From: Desulfogranum marinum | GTDB taxonomy: Bacteria > Desulfobacterota > Desulfobulbia > Desulfobulbales > Desulfobulbaceae | Direction of reading: 5' to 3' | NCBI RefSeq assembly: GCF_016918565.1 | Contig: NZ_JAFFQD010000016.1 | Location: 36,072-100,071, forward strand | DNA: 64,000 nt | Shown here: piece after piece, positions 34,090-43,512 of the stretch | Numbering within the stretch: the stretch's first letter is position 1 | Layout: every line of letters starts with the position of its first letter | Position numbers and translations under genes: made by a program | Notes under the pieces: generated by a model | Database searches by the model: none | The model's input: only the letters and a program-made list of their open reading frames with translations | What the model was told of the DNA's origin: nothing

Positions 34090-35909
34090 AAAATATTGAA
34101 TCTACCAACGATTTTGTCATTCGATTTGCCAATGTTAACGGTTCCGGTTCTGCCAGTGCTAATAATCTCTTTGCCAAGGCTGTTTTTCGAATGGGGGTTC
34201 CTGTCAGTCCCAAGAATATTTTTCCTTCTAATATTCAAGGGCTGCCAACCTGGTATGAAGTGAGAATCAATGAGCAGGGCTATCTCGGCCGGCATGGTGA
34301 TGTGGATATGGTCGTTGCGATGAATGGGCAGACCATGAAGAAGGATTATGAAGGTTTGCTTTCGGGGGGGTATTTCTTCTACGATTCGTCGCGCAAGTTG
34401 TCCGAGGAGTATGGGCGGGATGATGTCGCATTGATCGGCATCCCTTTGACCAAACTCTGTAATGATGCCTTTGAAAATCCCAAGATGCGGGGACTGCTGA
34501 AAAATATAATTTACGTCGGTGCTCTTGCCTTTTTGCTGGATATGGAATTTGAGGTGCTTACCTCTTCTGTTGAAAAGCAGTACCGTAAAAAATCAAAACT
34601 TATTCCTCCCAACCTGAAGGCATTGGAACTGGGCTATGCGTATGCCGGGGAAAACTATAGAGGTGTCTGTAAACTTGCCATTTCCAGGCGGGATAAGGTA
34701 GGGGACGCCGTTATCATGGATGGCAATGCTGCAACCGGTCTTGGTGCGCTCTATGGCGGGGCAACCGTGGTTGGTTGGTATCCGATTACTCCATCCACCT
34801 CTGTTATTGAATCTTTTGGTCGTTATGCGGAACGTTTTCGAAAGGACACCGAAACAGGAGAGCTCAAAGCCGCCATTGTTCAGGCAGAAGATGAACTGGC
34901 AGCTCTTGGTATTGTTATTGGTGCCTCGTGGAACGGCGCCAGGGCATTTACCGCCACCAGCGGCCCCGGGGTATCACTCATGAGTGAGTTCCTAGGTCTT
35001 GCCTATTTTGCGGAAATTCCTGCTGTGCTGGTTAATGTACAGCGTACAGGACCTTCAACGGGAATGCCTACCCGAACCCAGCAGGGAGATATTTTGGCGT
35101 GTGGATATGCTTCTCATGGTGACACCAAGCAAGTTTTGCTTTTTCCCTGTAACCCAAAAGAGTGTTTTGATATGACCGCAGATGCCTTTGATCTTGCAGA
35201 GCGTTTGCAGACGCCGGTCATTGTGATGAGTGATTTGGATTTAGGGATGAATGACCACATGAGTCCGCCCCTTGATTGGGATGACAGTCGTGCCTACGAC
35301 CGGGGAAAAGTGCTCGATAAAGATCAGCTGGAAGAACTAGGCGATAGCTGGGGCAGGTATCTTGACGTAGACGGCGACGGCATCGGATACCGGACCTATC
35401 CCGGCACCCATCCTACCAAAGGATCTTATTTTACTCGCGGCACATCCCATGATGAGTATTCCAAATATACTGAAGAGAGCGATGCCTACGAGCACAACAT
35501 GCAACGTTTACTGCAGAAGTGGGAAACGGCCAAGGAACTGGTGCCGGTTCCTGAAGTAATGGTTGGCAATGCACCTGCTACCGCCGGCATGATATATTAT
35601 GGGACCAGTACGGATGCGGCTCTGGAAGCTGTGGACCAGCTCAGAGAGCAGGGAATAACGATCAACACACTTCGCATAAAGGCGTTTCCTTTTCAGCAGG
35701 ATGTCGAAAATTTTATTCGGCAACACGACCTGGTATATGTGGTCGAACAAAATAGAGATGGTCAGATGAAGACGTTACTCATCAACGAGTTGGATGTACA
35801 GCCCGATCAACTTGTGTCCGTTTTGCACTATGATGGGATGCCTATTACGGCTCGAATAATTTCCAGTGCTATTACTGCATCTATTGCACACAAAGGAGGG
35901 AAAGCATGA
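34086..35909 (+). CDS. 2-oxoacid:acceptor oxidoreductase, fused gamma-alpha subunit
   Basis: 607 residues. The N-terminal gamma part (about 1-190) begins FVIRFANVNGSGSASANNLF. The alpha part has GWYPITPSTSVIESF, TATSGPGVSLMSEFLGLA and RTGPSTGMPTRTQQGD, characteristic of KorA-like subunits. It lacks the ferredoxin and multi-domain parts of the single-chain pyruvate enzymes. Oxidative decarboxylation of a 2-oxoacid (2-oxoglutarate is the closest family match, but pyruvate or branched-chain acids are possible) is expected in the cytosol. Four-base overlaps on both sides show tight translational coupling. Confidence 0.9.
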   Translation: MKNIESTNDFVIRFANVNGSGSASANNLFAKAVFRMGVPVSPKNIFPSNIQGLPTWYEVRINEQGYLGRHGDVDMVVAMNGQTMKKDYEGLLSGGYFFYDSSRKLSEEYGRDDVALIGIPLTKLCNDAFENPKMRGLLKNIIYVGALAFLLDMEFEVLTSSVEKQYRKKSKLIPPNLKALELGYAYAGENYRGVCKLAISRRDKVGDAVIMDGNAATGLGALYGGATVVGWYPITPSTSVIESFGRYAERFRKDTETGELKAAIVQAEDELAALGIVIGASWNGARAFTATSGPGVSLMSEFLGLAYFAEIPAVLVNVQRTGPSTGMPTRTQQGDILACGYASHGDTKQVLLFPCNPKECFDMTADAFDLAERLQTPVIVMSDLDLGMNDHMSPPLDWDDSRAYDRGKVLDKDQLEELGDSWGRYLDVDGDGIGYRTYPGTHPTKGSYFTRGTSHDEYSKYTEESDAYEHNMQRLLQKWETAKELVPVPEVMVGNAPATAGMIYYGTSTDAALEAVDQLREQGITINTLRIKAFPFQQDVENFIRQHDLVYVVEQNRDGQMKTLLINELDVQPDQLVSVLHYDGMPITARIISSAITASIAHKGGKA

Positions 35910-36958
35910 CATTCTTTCGACCCAGTTTCCGACACCCGGACCTGCCTCCCAATGACGCTGGTTATTACCTCAAGGATTACGAGGGTGGAATCTCAACCCT
36001 GTGTGCCGGTTGCGGCCATGATTCCACCAACGCTGCCATTATTCAGGCGTGTTTTGAACTGTCGATCCCACCACATAAAATAGCGAAAATTTCCGGTATC
36101 GGCTGTTCCTCTAAAAGTCCTGCCTATCTGCTTGGCAAGGCGCACGGCTTTAACTCGGTGCATGGGCGCATGCCGTCCATCGTCACCGGAGCCAACATGG
36201 CGAACCGGGATTTACTCTACCTGGGCATATCCGGTGATGGTGATACTGCCTCCATTGGAATGGGGCAGTTTGCTCACGCTGTTCGGCGAAATCTGAACAT
36301 GGTCTATGTTATGATGAATAATGGCTGTTATGGGTTAACCAAAGGCCAGTATTCGGCAACTGCAGATAAAGGCTCGGTAGGGAAAAAGGGCGAACCCAAC
36401 ATGCTGGAATCCATTGATCTTTGCGAGATTGCCATTCAACTGGGTGCAGGGTTTGTCGGGCGTAGTTTTTCCGGAGATAAGAGGCAGCTTGTTCCCATGT
36501 TGAAAGCTGCCATGTCGCATACAGGTATGGCTTTTATTGATGTTATTTCTCCCTGTGTCACTTTCAATAATACGCCTGGTTCGACTAAAAGCTATCACTG
36601 GGTGCGTGAGCATAGTGAGGCCACCAATACGTTTGACTATGTACCGTTTAAGCAGGAGATAACTACCGATTATGAGGACGGGACAACTGAGAGCGTGGTA
36701 CTTCATGACAACAGTGTCATCCAGCTCCATAAAAAAGATAGCTCCATCCATGTAACAGACAGACGTCAGGCAGTGGATGCCCTGGAGGAACACAAGGAAA
36801 AAGGGCTTATACTGACCGGGGTTCTGTATATTGATCCCGACAGTGAGGATACCCATCGTATAATAAACACAAGCCGGCAGCCATTGAACACGCTTGGCAA
36901 AAAGGATCTTTGCCCGGGAAACGAGGCGCTGCAGTCGATCAACGAAAGTATGCGCTGA
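35906..36958 (+). CDS. 2-oxoacid:acceptor oxidoreductase, TPP-binding beta subunit
   Basis: 350 residues. STLCAGCGHDSTNAA and GIGCSSKSPAYL supply cluster cysteines. The TPP site has GDGDTASIGMGQF and NNGCYGLTKGQ. HGRMPSIVTGANMANRD is typical of KorB-like chains. It completes the three-gene complex. The length (350) is close to the two-subunit KorAB type. A hairpin terminator belonging to the opposite gene lies 25 bases downstream. Confidence 0.92.
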   Translation: MTFFRPSFRHPDLPPNDAGYYLKDYEGGISTLCAGCGHDSTNAAIIQACFELSIPPHKIAKISGIGCSSKSPAYLLGKAHGFNSVHGRMPSIVTGANMANRDLLYLGISGDGDTASIGMGQFAHAVRRNLNMVYVMMNNGCYGLTKGQYSATADKGSVGKKGEPNMLESIDLCEIAIQLGAGFVGRSFSGDKRQLVPMLKAAMSHTGMAFIDVISPCVTFNNTPGSTKSYHWVREHSEATNTFDYVPFKQEITTDYEDGTTESVVLHDNSVIQLHKKDSSIHVTDRRQAVDALEEHKEKGLILTGVLYIDPDSEDTHRIINTSRQPLNTLGKKDLCPGNEALQSINESMR

Positions 36959-36982
36959 GGTGTCTATAGCAGGAAAAAGAAA

Positions 36983-37023
36983 GCCCATCACCGGTCATGA
37001 AAAAATCATAATCGGTGATGGGC
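36983..37023 (-). terminator. Terminator of nhaB (minus strand)
   Basis: GCCCATCACCG (36983-36993) and CGGTGATGGGC (37013-37023) pair perfectly over 11 bases. On the minus strand the stem is followed by TTTCTTTTTCC, a good U-rich tail. On the plus strand it can only block weakly. Confidence 0.8.
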
Positions 37024-37059
37024 TGTGCAAGACTGCTTAGAGTAGAGCCTTTTACCTGC

Positions 37060-38682
37060 TTAGAGAAAGAGGTAGGTAGCTGCGAGACCGGTAATGGACA
37101 TGGTGATGGTGTAAGGAAGGGCCAGGTATACCATGCGGCCATAAGACAACCTGATCACAGGAGCCAGGGCAGAGGTAAGCAGGAACAAGAATGCTGCCTG
37201 TCCGTTAGGGGTTGCCACACTTGGGATGTTCGTACCGGTATTAATGGCAACCGCAAGTTTGTCGAATTGGTGCATCAGGGCTCCTGCCTGATCAGCTACA
37301 GCCTGGGGAAGGGTTGCCAACACTTCGCTGCGGGGATGATGCGGATCTGTAAGCTTATCCATAAGCTCAGCACCGGTCATGCCGATATTTGGCAGGGCAT
37401 CCAGGGCATGGACAAAGTGGGTTTTGGTTTCCCCGATGTAGACCGTTGCCACAAAGACGTTGTCAGAGATCATGGAGAGCACACCGTTGGCAACATAGTA
37501 AGCTGCCAGCTGTGCGTGTCCTTGAAGGCTGAGCACGTATTCAATGACCGGTGTAAAGAGGTGCTGGTCATGGATAACCGCCACAATGGCAAAAAAGACG
37601 ACCAACAAAGCGGTAAAAGGCAGGGCTTCTTCAAAAGCTTTGCCCAGTTGATGTTCTTCAACCACTCCATTAAGAGAGGTGAGGATAACGATAACCGACA
37701 GACCGATGATCCCCACTGCCGCAAGGTGCATGGCCAGGGCAACGATCAGCCAAACACCGGTCAGGGCCTGGATGACCAGTTTTGCACGACCAAGATGACC
37801 TCGTTTGGCCTCCATCTGGATTTCTGTTTCCAAGAGATGGGAGCGAATGTTACCAGGCATCTCAACCCCGTAGCTGAACCACTTCTTTTTTTCCAGCATA
37901 TAGCATGTCAAAAGTCCTATTACCAGAACCGGCATGGAGACGGGTGCAACTTTGATGAAAAAGGGAAGGAAGTGCCAGCCCATTTCACTGGCAATAAGCA
38001 GGTTTTGCGGTTCGCCCACCAGGGTGCACACTCCACCCAGCGCGGTACCGACAGCCCCGTGCATCATGAGGTTACGGAGGAAACCGCGGAATTGTTTGAG
38101 TTCCTCACGTTCGGTTTCCTTTACGGCCAGGTCGCTTGTCAGGTCATGACTTGTCTGCGGATCTTTACCAGAGGCATAGCGGTGGTATACATTGTAGAAA
38201 CCATAGGCAACAGCAATGATTACCGCTGTAACGGTCAGTGCATCAAGGAAGGCGGAGAGAAAGGCACCGGCAAAACAAAAAAGCAATGCAATGGTGGCCT
38301 TGGACTGCACTTTAACCAGGATACGGGTGAACGTGAACTGGAGGAAGTCCTTCATGAAGTAGATGCCGGCCACCATGAAGATCAGCAGCAGGATAACCTC
38401 AAAATTATTTAATGCTTCATGAAAAACCGTTTCGGGGCTGGTCATCCCGATAAAAACGGCCTCAATGGCGAGGAGTCCACCGGCAGGTAGCGGATAGCAC
38501 TTGAGAGCCATTGCAAGGGTGAATATAAACTCAGCAATCAGTACCCATCCGGCAATAAACGGACCTGAGGTCTTGAGGATAATAGGGTTTATAATCAGGA
38601 AAAGTAGAATTAAGAATTTGTACCACTTGGGGGCATTTCCCAAAAAATTTCGGGCAAATGCCTGGGGCATGGATTTGGGCAT
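37060..38682 (-). CDS. nhaB: Na+/H+ antiporter, NhaB type
   Basis: 540 residues with about 12 membrane helices and no soluble domain. [17 protein letters not shown] at the start, [12 protein letters not shown] and [16 protein letters not shown] are wording typical of NhaB; E. coli NhaB is 513 residues. It exchanges cytoplasmic Na+ for external H+, which suits a marine or brackish lifestyle with sodium-based homeostasis. A GGAG lies just before the ATG. It is a single gene with its own terminator. Confidence 0.93.
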   Translation of the reverse strand: MPKSMPQAFARNFLGNAPKWYKFLILLFLIINPIILKTSGPFIAGWVLIAEFIFTLAMALKCYPLPAGGLLAIEAVFIGMTSPETVFHEALNNFEVILLLIFMVAGIYFMKDFLQFTFTRILVKVQSKATIALLFCFAGAFLSAFLDALTVTAVIIAVAYGFYNVYHRYASGKDPQTSHDLTSDLAVKETEREELKQFRGFLRNLMMHGAVGTALGGVCTLVGEPQNLLIASEMGWHFLPFFIKVAPVSMPVLVIGLLTCYMLEKKKWFSYGVEMPGNIRSHLLETEIQMEAKRGHLGRAKLVIQALTGVWLIVALAMHLAAVGIIGLSVIVILTSLNGVVEEHQLGKAFEEALPFTALLVVFFAIVAVIHDQHLFTPVIEYVLSLQGHAQLAAYYVANGVLSMISDNVFVATVYIGETKTHFVHALDALPNIGMTGAELMDKLTDPHHPRSEVLATLPQAVADQAGALMHQFDKLAVAINTGTNIPSVATPNGQAAFLFLLTSALAPVIRLSYGRMVYLALPYTITMSITGLAATYLFL

Positions 38683-38699
38683 GGGGTAATCTCCTATAC

Positions 38700-39080
38700 G
38701 TTAAGTATACACGTTCTAAAGCACACTTCGTTGCACTCACAGACTGGATTGCAAAAGAAATCCGTCAGTACAAAGATTTTGGTGCAGACCTTATGGAAGT
38801 TGTAGCCAGTGTGGTCAGCCTGCATAGATTTGTTGGCGAGGACATGGCAAAAGCGGTCCACGACAAGGCATCCCGTACAGATTGGCAGACATAAAATGGT
38901 AGTATCTACCATTTCTCTTTTAAGGGTGTCAAGGAAGACTGCCTGAATCAGATACAGAGAAAACTAGGGCAGCAAGAAGGGGCTCCAGCAGACTGGAAAA
39001 GTATGCTATACGGCTGGTGGAATTGCAAAATAATCCCGCGTGTGCGACGCTTGAAAAATAAATATAAATTAGATGGTTAA
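38700..39080 (+). pseudogene. Decayed gene with an in-frame stop
   Basis: One reading frame runs from about 38700 to a TAA at 39078-39080 and is interrupted by a single TAA at 38892-38894. The first part (about 64 codons) reads like a helical protein (TDWIAKEIRQYKDFGADLM, SLHRFVGEDMAKAVHD). The second (about 61 codons) is equally protein-like (GVKEDCLNQIQRKLGQQEG, SMLYGWWNCKIIPRV) and stays in the same frame. The 5' end runs into the nhaB start region on the other strand, so the beginning is lost. A perfect 9-base inverted repeat (AAATGGTAG-TAT-CTACCATTT, 38894-38914) begins at the stop. The family is not recognised. Confidence 0.4.
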
Positions 39081-39293
39081 GGGCTTTTTCGCTCTTGAAT
39101 AAAAATGTCAGGATAGATAGTGTCTATGTCTATTGTGAATGATTATCACTTAATGACTTTTGTTTATAAAATATTGATACTTTTGATCAGTATTTCTTAT
39201 GCTGAATGACGGGTGACACATCATTAACAGATGGCAAGGTGGGCACAAGTGTACTGTGCTGGTAAACGTAACCCAAGGTCAAGGGAGTGAGGG

Positions 39294-39662
39294 ATGAAAA
39301 TTCTGTTTTCAATAGCAGCATTATTAGGTTGCATGGCTGTAGTCCTGGGAGCATGGAGCGGCCATGCAGGATTGCGTATATTGAGCCCGGAACAGATTGC
39401 ATTGGTACAAAAGGGACTCCGTTATCAGATGCACCATGCATTAGCCCTTTTTGCAGTTTGCTGGGCAATGGGGCAGTGGCCCCAGGCAACAACAGCCATA
39501 ACCGTGGCGGGAATATTGCTTGCTGTGGGGGTGATTCTTTTTAGTGGCTCTTTGTATGCGCTTGCATTCGACCTCTTTAACCCCGGCTATGTGACCCCTG
39601 TGGGCGGAGCAATGATGATTGCCGGCTGGTTGTGGCTTGCCGTTGCTGTATGGCGAGGGTAG
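39294..39662 (+). CDS. DUF423 membrane protein
   Basis: 122 residues and four membrane helices. It has the typical DUF423 (YgdD-like) wording: LGAWSGHAG near the start, QKGLRYQMHHALALFAV in the middle and FSGSLYALAF...TPVGGAMMIAGWLWLA at the end. Function is unknown in the family. GGAG precedes the ATG at a normal distance. It is convergent with dihydroorotase, 42 bases apart. Confidence 0.88.
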   Translation: MKILFSIAALLGCMAVVLGAWSGHAGLRILSPEQIALVQKGLRYQMHHALALFAVCWAMGQWPQATTAITVAGILLAVGVILFSGSLYALAFDLFNPGYVTPVGGAMMIAGWLWLAVAVWRG

Positions 39663-39704
39663 CTAAAACAGAAAATCTCGCCACCTGATGAGTTGTGGAT
39701 TTGC

Positions 39705-40706
39705 TTACTTTTCGATTGCTGTTACTTGCCACTGAATTTGTTCCCCTGCCAGAAATGGCCGCACAGACCCGTATGACAGCGGAACTGTCCATGCTTCATC
39801 GTGGATGTGGACCTTTTTGGGATTTGGGGTAATGCCGTAAAAACGTTGTGCATTATTGGTGACAAAATCAGGTAGCACGTCAAGTTTATCTTGTGCGGCA
39901 AACAGTTCCACCAGTTTAGGCAGGGCAACCGGTGCGGAGAAAACACCGGCAGCGCATCCGCAGCATTCTTTGGCATGGGTGGGGTGGGGGGCAGAGTCGG
40001 AGCCAAACAAGATCCGCGGGTGTCCGCTGAAAACAGCTGCTCGCAGCGCCTGCAGATCGTGCGGTGTTTTTGCTATGGGTTTACAGAAGAGGTGGGGCTG
40101 CATCAGGCCGCCCACCACATCATCCAAGGTGAGCATAAGGTGGTGGAGGGTGACTGTTGCCGCTACATTGGGAAATTCGTCGAGAATGTCCAGAGTGTCT
40201 GCGGTGGTGATATGTTCCATGATAATGGCAAGTCGGGGGAAGCTTTCGGCAAGCCACCTGTAGATTGCCAAAAACTCCCGCTCTCTTTCCATGACAAAAC
40301 CGTTGGATTCGCCGTGAACCAACAGAGGGATCTGCAATTCTTCCATGAGGGCCACTGTTTCGCCGATGGACTCAAAATCAGCGACCCCTGCCTCGCTTTG
40401 GGTGGTAATCCCTGCCGGGTACAGTTTGATGCCGATAATGTGCTCTCGAGCAGCTTCCAGTTCCGCTTTGGTGTAGGGGCGGAAAAAAAGCGTCATGTAC
40501 GGGGTAAAGCTGTCGTCAGCGGCGGCCTCGACGATTGCACGCCTGTAGGCAAGCAGTTTCTGCTGTGAGTCTACAGGGCTTTGCAGATTAGGCATGACAA
40601 CCGCGCCGGCAAAATGGGCTGCACTCAATGGGGCCACAAGCTGCAGCATTTGCGCCTCGCGGAGGTGAAGGTGCATGTCCAGGGGGGCATTAATGGTCAA
40701 TTGCAT
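39705..40706 (-). CDS. pyrC: Dihydroorotase, PyrC type
   Basis: 333 residues, length of the short E. coli-type enzyme. DMHLHLR gives the first two zinc ligands, GIKLYPAG holds the carboxylated Lys, and LLVHGES, IIMEHITT and FGSDSAPHPTHAK give the remaining ligands and catalytic Asp. It closes carbamoyl aspartate to dihydroorotate in pyrimidine synthesis. The gene lies 47 bases downstream of lpdA on the same strand and may be co-transcribed with the PDH genes, though the pathways are unrelated. Confidence 0.95.
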   Translation of the reverse strand: MQLTINAPLDMHLHLREAQMLQLVAPLSAAHFAGAVVMPNLQSPVDSQQKLLAYRRAIVEAAADDSFTPYMTLFFRPYTKAELEAAREHIIGIKLYPAGITTQSEAGVADFESIGETVALMEELQIPLLVHGESNGFVMEREREFLAIYRWLAESFPRLAIIMEHITTADTLDILDEFPNVAATVTLHHLMLTLDDVVGGLMQPHLFCKPIAKTPHDLQALRAAVFSGHPRILFGSDSAPHPTHAKECCGCAAGVFSAPVALPKLVELFAAQDKLDVLPDFVTNNAQRFYGITPNPKKVHIHDEAWTVPLSYGSVRPFLAGEQIQWQVTAIEK

Positions 40707-40753
40707 GGCGTTTTTTGGTCTGGTTAGAATGTGAGCTGTAAGTTCTGTTGCGG

Positions 40754-42160
40754 TTATTTTTTGGACGGCAGGATATCAGTAATGGAGCCATCGACAATCT
40801 CTGCGGCAAAGGCCAATGTTTCAGCAAGGGTGGGATGGGCATGAACGGTTTTACTGATGTCTTCGGCATCAGCACCCATCTCCAGTGCCAGCACTGCCTC
40901 GTGGATGATCTCCCCTGCATTCACACCGCATATCCCTGCCCCGATAATGCGTCCGTTTTGTTGGTCAAAAAGAACTTTGCTTACTCCGGCTGAGGCGCCT
41001 GCACTCAGCGCACGTCCGCTGGCTCCCCACGGGAATTTCCCCTTATTGTATGCAATTTTTTGTGCTTTGGCCTCTTTCTCGGTTAACCCGGCCCAGGCAA
41101 CCTCAGGGTTGGTGTATGCCACCGATGGAATGGTCAAAGGGGTGAAAGCAGCCTTATGACCGGCAATAACCTCTGCCGCAACCTTCCCCTGGTGAGTCGC
41201 CTTATGGGCAAGCATGGGGTCGCCAACAACATCACCTATAGCGTAGATGTGGGGGGTTACAGTTTGCTGCTGATCGTTTACAGCGATAATTCCGTTTTTT
41301 TCTGGAGTGATAGCAAGGGATTCCAGGCCTATCCCATTGGTGTTGGGACGTCTGCCCACCGCTACCAGGACTGCGTCAAATGTTTCTTTTTCCGGAGCCT
41401 TGGCTCCTGCAAAGGAAACCTTAATGCCGCTGTCGTCAGCTGTGACGCTGTTGACCTTGGTTTTTGTAAAAATCGTGTATCGTTTTTTCAGCTTGAGAAA
41501 CAAGGGCTGGATGACGTCCTTATCTGCCGGTGGAATAATGTGATCAAGCATTTCCACGATGGTGATGGATGAACCAAGAGCACTGTATATCTGCGCCATT
41601 TCCAGGCCGATAATGCCGCCGCCGATAATGAGGAGTCGTTTGGGGATGGTCCTAAGGGCCAGCGCGTCGGAAGAATCCCATATCCGGTCATCGTCGGGGA
41701 GGTCGGGCAGCATCGCAGGGGCGGAACCGGTGGCGATGACAGCATCTTTAAAGGTGATACGCGTTGGTTCCTCACCGTTGACTGTCATCGTGGTTTTGTC
41801 TGCAAAAACGCCCTCGCCCTGTATTCGTTGAATATTGCGGGCTTTGCATAATCCGTCAAGACCGCCTGTTAACTGCTCAATAATTTTTGTTTTATGGTTG
41901 CGAAAGACTTCCAGATCAATAGCGGGCTTTGCATAAGTGATGCCCAGTGTTGCTGCTTCGGCAGCTTCTTCGATAACTGTCGCTCCATGGAGCAAGGTCT
42001 TGGATGGAATGCAGCCAACGTTAAGGCAAACACCGCCAAGACGGCTTTCTTTTTCCACCAGGCAGACGGATAAACCGAGATCAGCAGCCCTGAAAGCTGC
42101 GGTGTAACCACCAGGACCACCGCCGAGAACAACAACATCGGTTTGGATTTCGGTACTCAT
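40754..42160 (-). CDS. lpdA: Dihydrolipoyl dehydrogenase (E3)
   Basis: About 468 residues from the ATG at 42160; AAGGAG lies 6-7 bases upstream, better than the TTG two codons earlier. VVVLGGGPGGYTAA binds FAD, GGVCLNVGCIPSKTLL has the redox-active Cys pair, LIIGGGIIGLEMA binds NAD, and the C-terminal HAHPTLAETL gives the catalytic His. It reoxidises lipoyl groups on E2 and passes electrons to NAD. Third gene of the PDH operon. Confidence 0.96.
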   Translation of the reverse strand: MSTEIQTDVVVLGGGPGGYTAAFRAADLGLSVCLVEKESRLGGVCLNVGCIPSKTLLHGATVIEEAAEAATLGITYAKPAIDLEVFRNHKTKIIEQLTGGLDGLCKARNIQRIQGEGVFADKTTMTVNGEEPTRITFKDAVIATGSAPAMLPDLPDDDRIWDSSDALALRTIPKRLLIIGGGIIGLEMAQIYSALGSSITIVEMLDHIIPPADKDVIQPLFLKLKKRYTIFTKTKVNSVTADDSGIKVSFAGAKAPEKETFDAVLVAVGRRPNTNGIGLESLAITPEKNGIIAVNDQQQTVTPHIYAIGDVVGDPMLAHKATHQGKVAAEVIAGHKAAFTPLTIPSVAYTNPEVAWAGLTEKEAKAQKIAYNKGKFPWGASGRALSAGASAGVSKVLFDQQNGRIIGAGICGVNAGEIIHEAVLALEMGADAEDISKTVHAHPTLAETLAFAAEIVDGSITDILPSKK

Positions 42161-42184
42161 GGGCAACTCCTTACAAATGTAAAT

Positions 42185-43498
42185 TTAGAGAAGTGTTTTC
42201 TTCAAATCAGCTATATACGCTGCCAAAGTAACGCAAAAGCGGGCGGCCATGGCCCCGTCAATAATCCGGTGGTCATAGGAAACGCTGAAAGGCAGCATCA
42301 GACGTGGCATAAATTGCTCCCCATCCCACACCGGCTGCATTTTGCTTCTCGCAAGTCCGAGTATGGCGGTTTGCGGTCCGTTGACAATGGGCGTGAAATT
42401 GGTGCCGCCAATCCCGCCCAGGCTGGAAATGGTAAAAGAAGCGCCTTGGAGATTGTTGATGCTGAGTTTGCCTTCGCGGGCAGCCTGGCTGAGTGTTGAA
42501 AGTTCAACCGCAATATCGGTGATTCCTTTTTGATCACAGTTTTTAATGACCGGTACCACCAGTCCTTGAGGGGTGTCAACGGCAATACCGATATTATAAT
42601 ACTTTTTGATGATTATTTTTTCGTCAGGCACCAGCGAGCTGTTAAAAACCGGGTACTGTTTCAAGGCAGCGATCACTGCTTTGATAATAAGCGGCAACGG
42701 GCTGACGCGGACCTGCTCTTGGGGCAGCTCGCTATTGAGTTGTTTGCGGAACTGCTCCAGTTCCGTGATGTCGGCTTCGTCAAAGTGGGTCACATGGGGG
42801 ATGTTGAGCCAGCTTTTATGGAGATGCGGGCCGGACACCTTCTGGATTCTTCCGAGGGGCATTTCTTCTATGGGGCCATGGGCGGAAAAATCCTCCAAGG
42901 CAATTTGTGGAAGCACCCCGTCCGTTTTTCCGGGAGCTGTTGCCTTTTGTCCTTGTTGGTGGAGAAGGTGTTTGACCAGGGTTTGCACGTCTTCTTTTAA
43001 AATGCGGCCTTTGGGCCCTGTTGCCGTAACCAGAGCAAGGTCGACCTCCAGTTCACGTGCATAGCTGCGAACAGAAGGTGTAGCATGGTACTCTCCACCC
43101 TGCTGTGGCTGTTGGTCCATAACCGGGGGGGGTGGCGCCGGCTGGTCGTCTGCAGGAGAAGGGCGACCCTCCTGTACCGGTGGCGGTGTGGTATCCTGCG
43201 GCTGCTCCGGCTCTGTAGTTTGCGTGTCAGGTTCCTGTTCCTGGACACTTTCTTGTTCCGCATCGGTCTGGATAGAGGCGATAGGAGCACCGCTTTGTAC
43301 TGTCTGTCCTTCTTGCACCAACAGTTCCGAGACGGTCCCAGCAAAAGGAGACGGTATATCCATCACTGCCTTATCACTTTCCAGGGCTATAATCGAATCG
43401 TCCACTTGGATTGTGTCACCGGGTTGGACAAATACTTCGACAACGGTGATTTCCTGAACATCTCCAAAATCAGGAACTGTCATAGTTTCAATAGCCAT
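42185..43498 (-). CDS. aceF: Pyruvate dehydrogenase E2 (dihydrolipoyl acetyltransferase)
   Basis: 437 residues. It has one N-terminal lipoyl domain (lipoylated Lys in LESDKAVMDIP), a Gln/Pro-rich linker (about 95-140), a subunit-binding domain (ATPSVRSYARE...GRILKEDV), and the catalytic core with SVSYDHRIIDGA. Having one lipoyl domain is fewer than E. coli E2 (three), but common elsewhere. AGGAG precedes the ATG. It lies between aceE and lpdA with 14- and 24-base gaps. Confidence 0.95.
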   Translation of the reverse strand: MAIETMTVPDFGDVQEITVVEVFVQPGDTIQVDDSIIALESDKAVMDIPSPFAGTVSELLVQEGQTVQSGAPIASIQTDAEQESVQEQEPDTQTTEPEQPQDTTPPPVQEGRPSPADDQPAPPPPVMDQQPQQGGEYHATPSVRSYARELEVDLALVTATGPKGRILKEDVQTLVKHLLHQQGQKATAPGKTDGVLPQIALEDFSAHGPIEEMPLGRIQKVSGPHLHKSWLNIPHVTHFDEADITELEQFRKQLNSELPQEQVRVSPLPLIIKAVIAALKQYPVFNSSLVPDEKIIIKKYYNIGIAVDTPQGLVVPVIKNCDQKGITDIAVELSTLSQAAREGKLSINNLQGASFTISSLGGIGGTNFTPIVNGPQTAILGLARSKMQPVWDGEQFMPRLMLPFSVSYDHRIIDGAMAARFCVTLAAYIADLKKTLL

Positions 43499-43512
43499 AT
43501 TGTTTGCTCCTG

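Noticed and set aside
37015..38412. A 465-codon plus-strand frame opposite nhaB
   Set aside because: It is antisense to an unambiguous transporter gene, is unusually rich in His, Gly and Gln, and has no family motifs.
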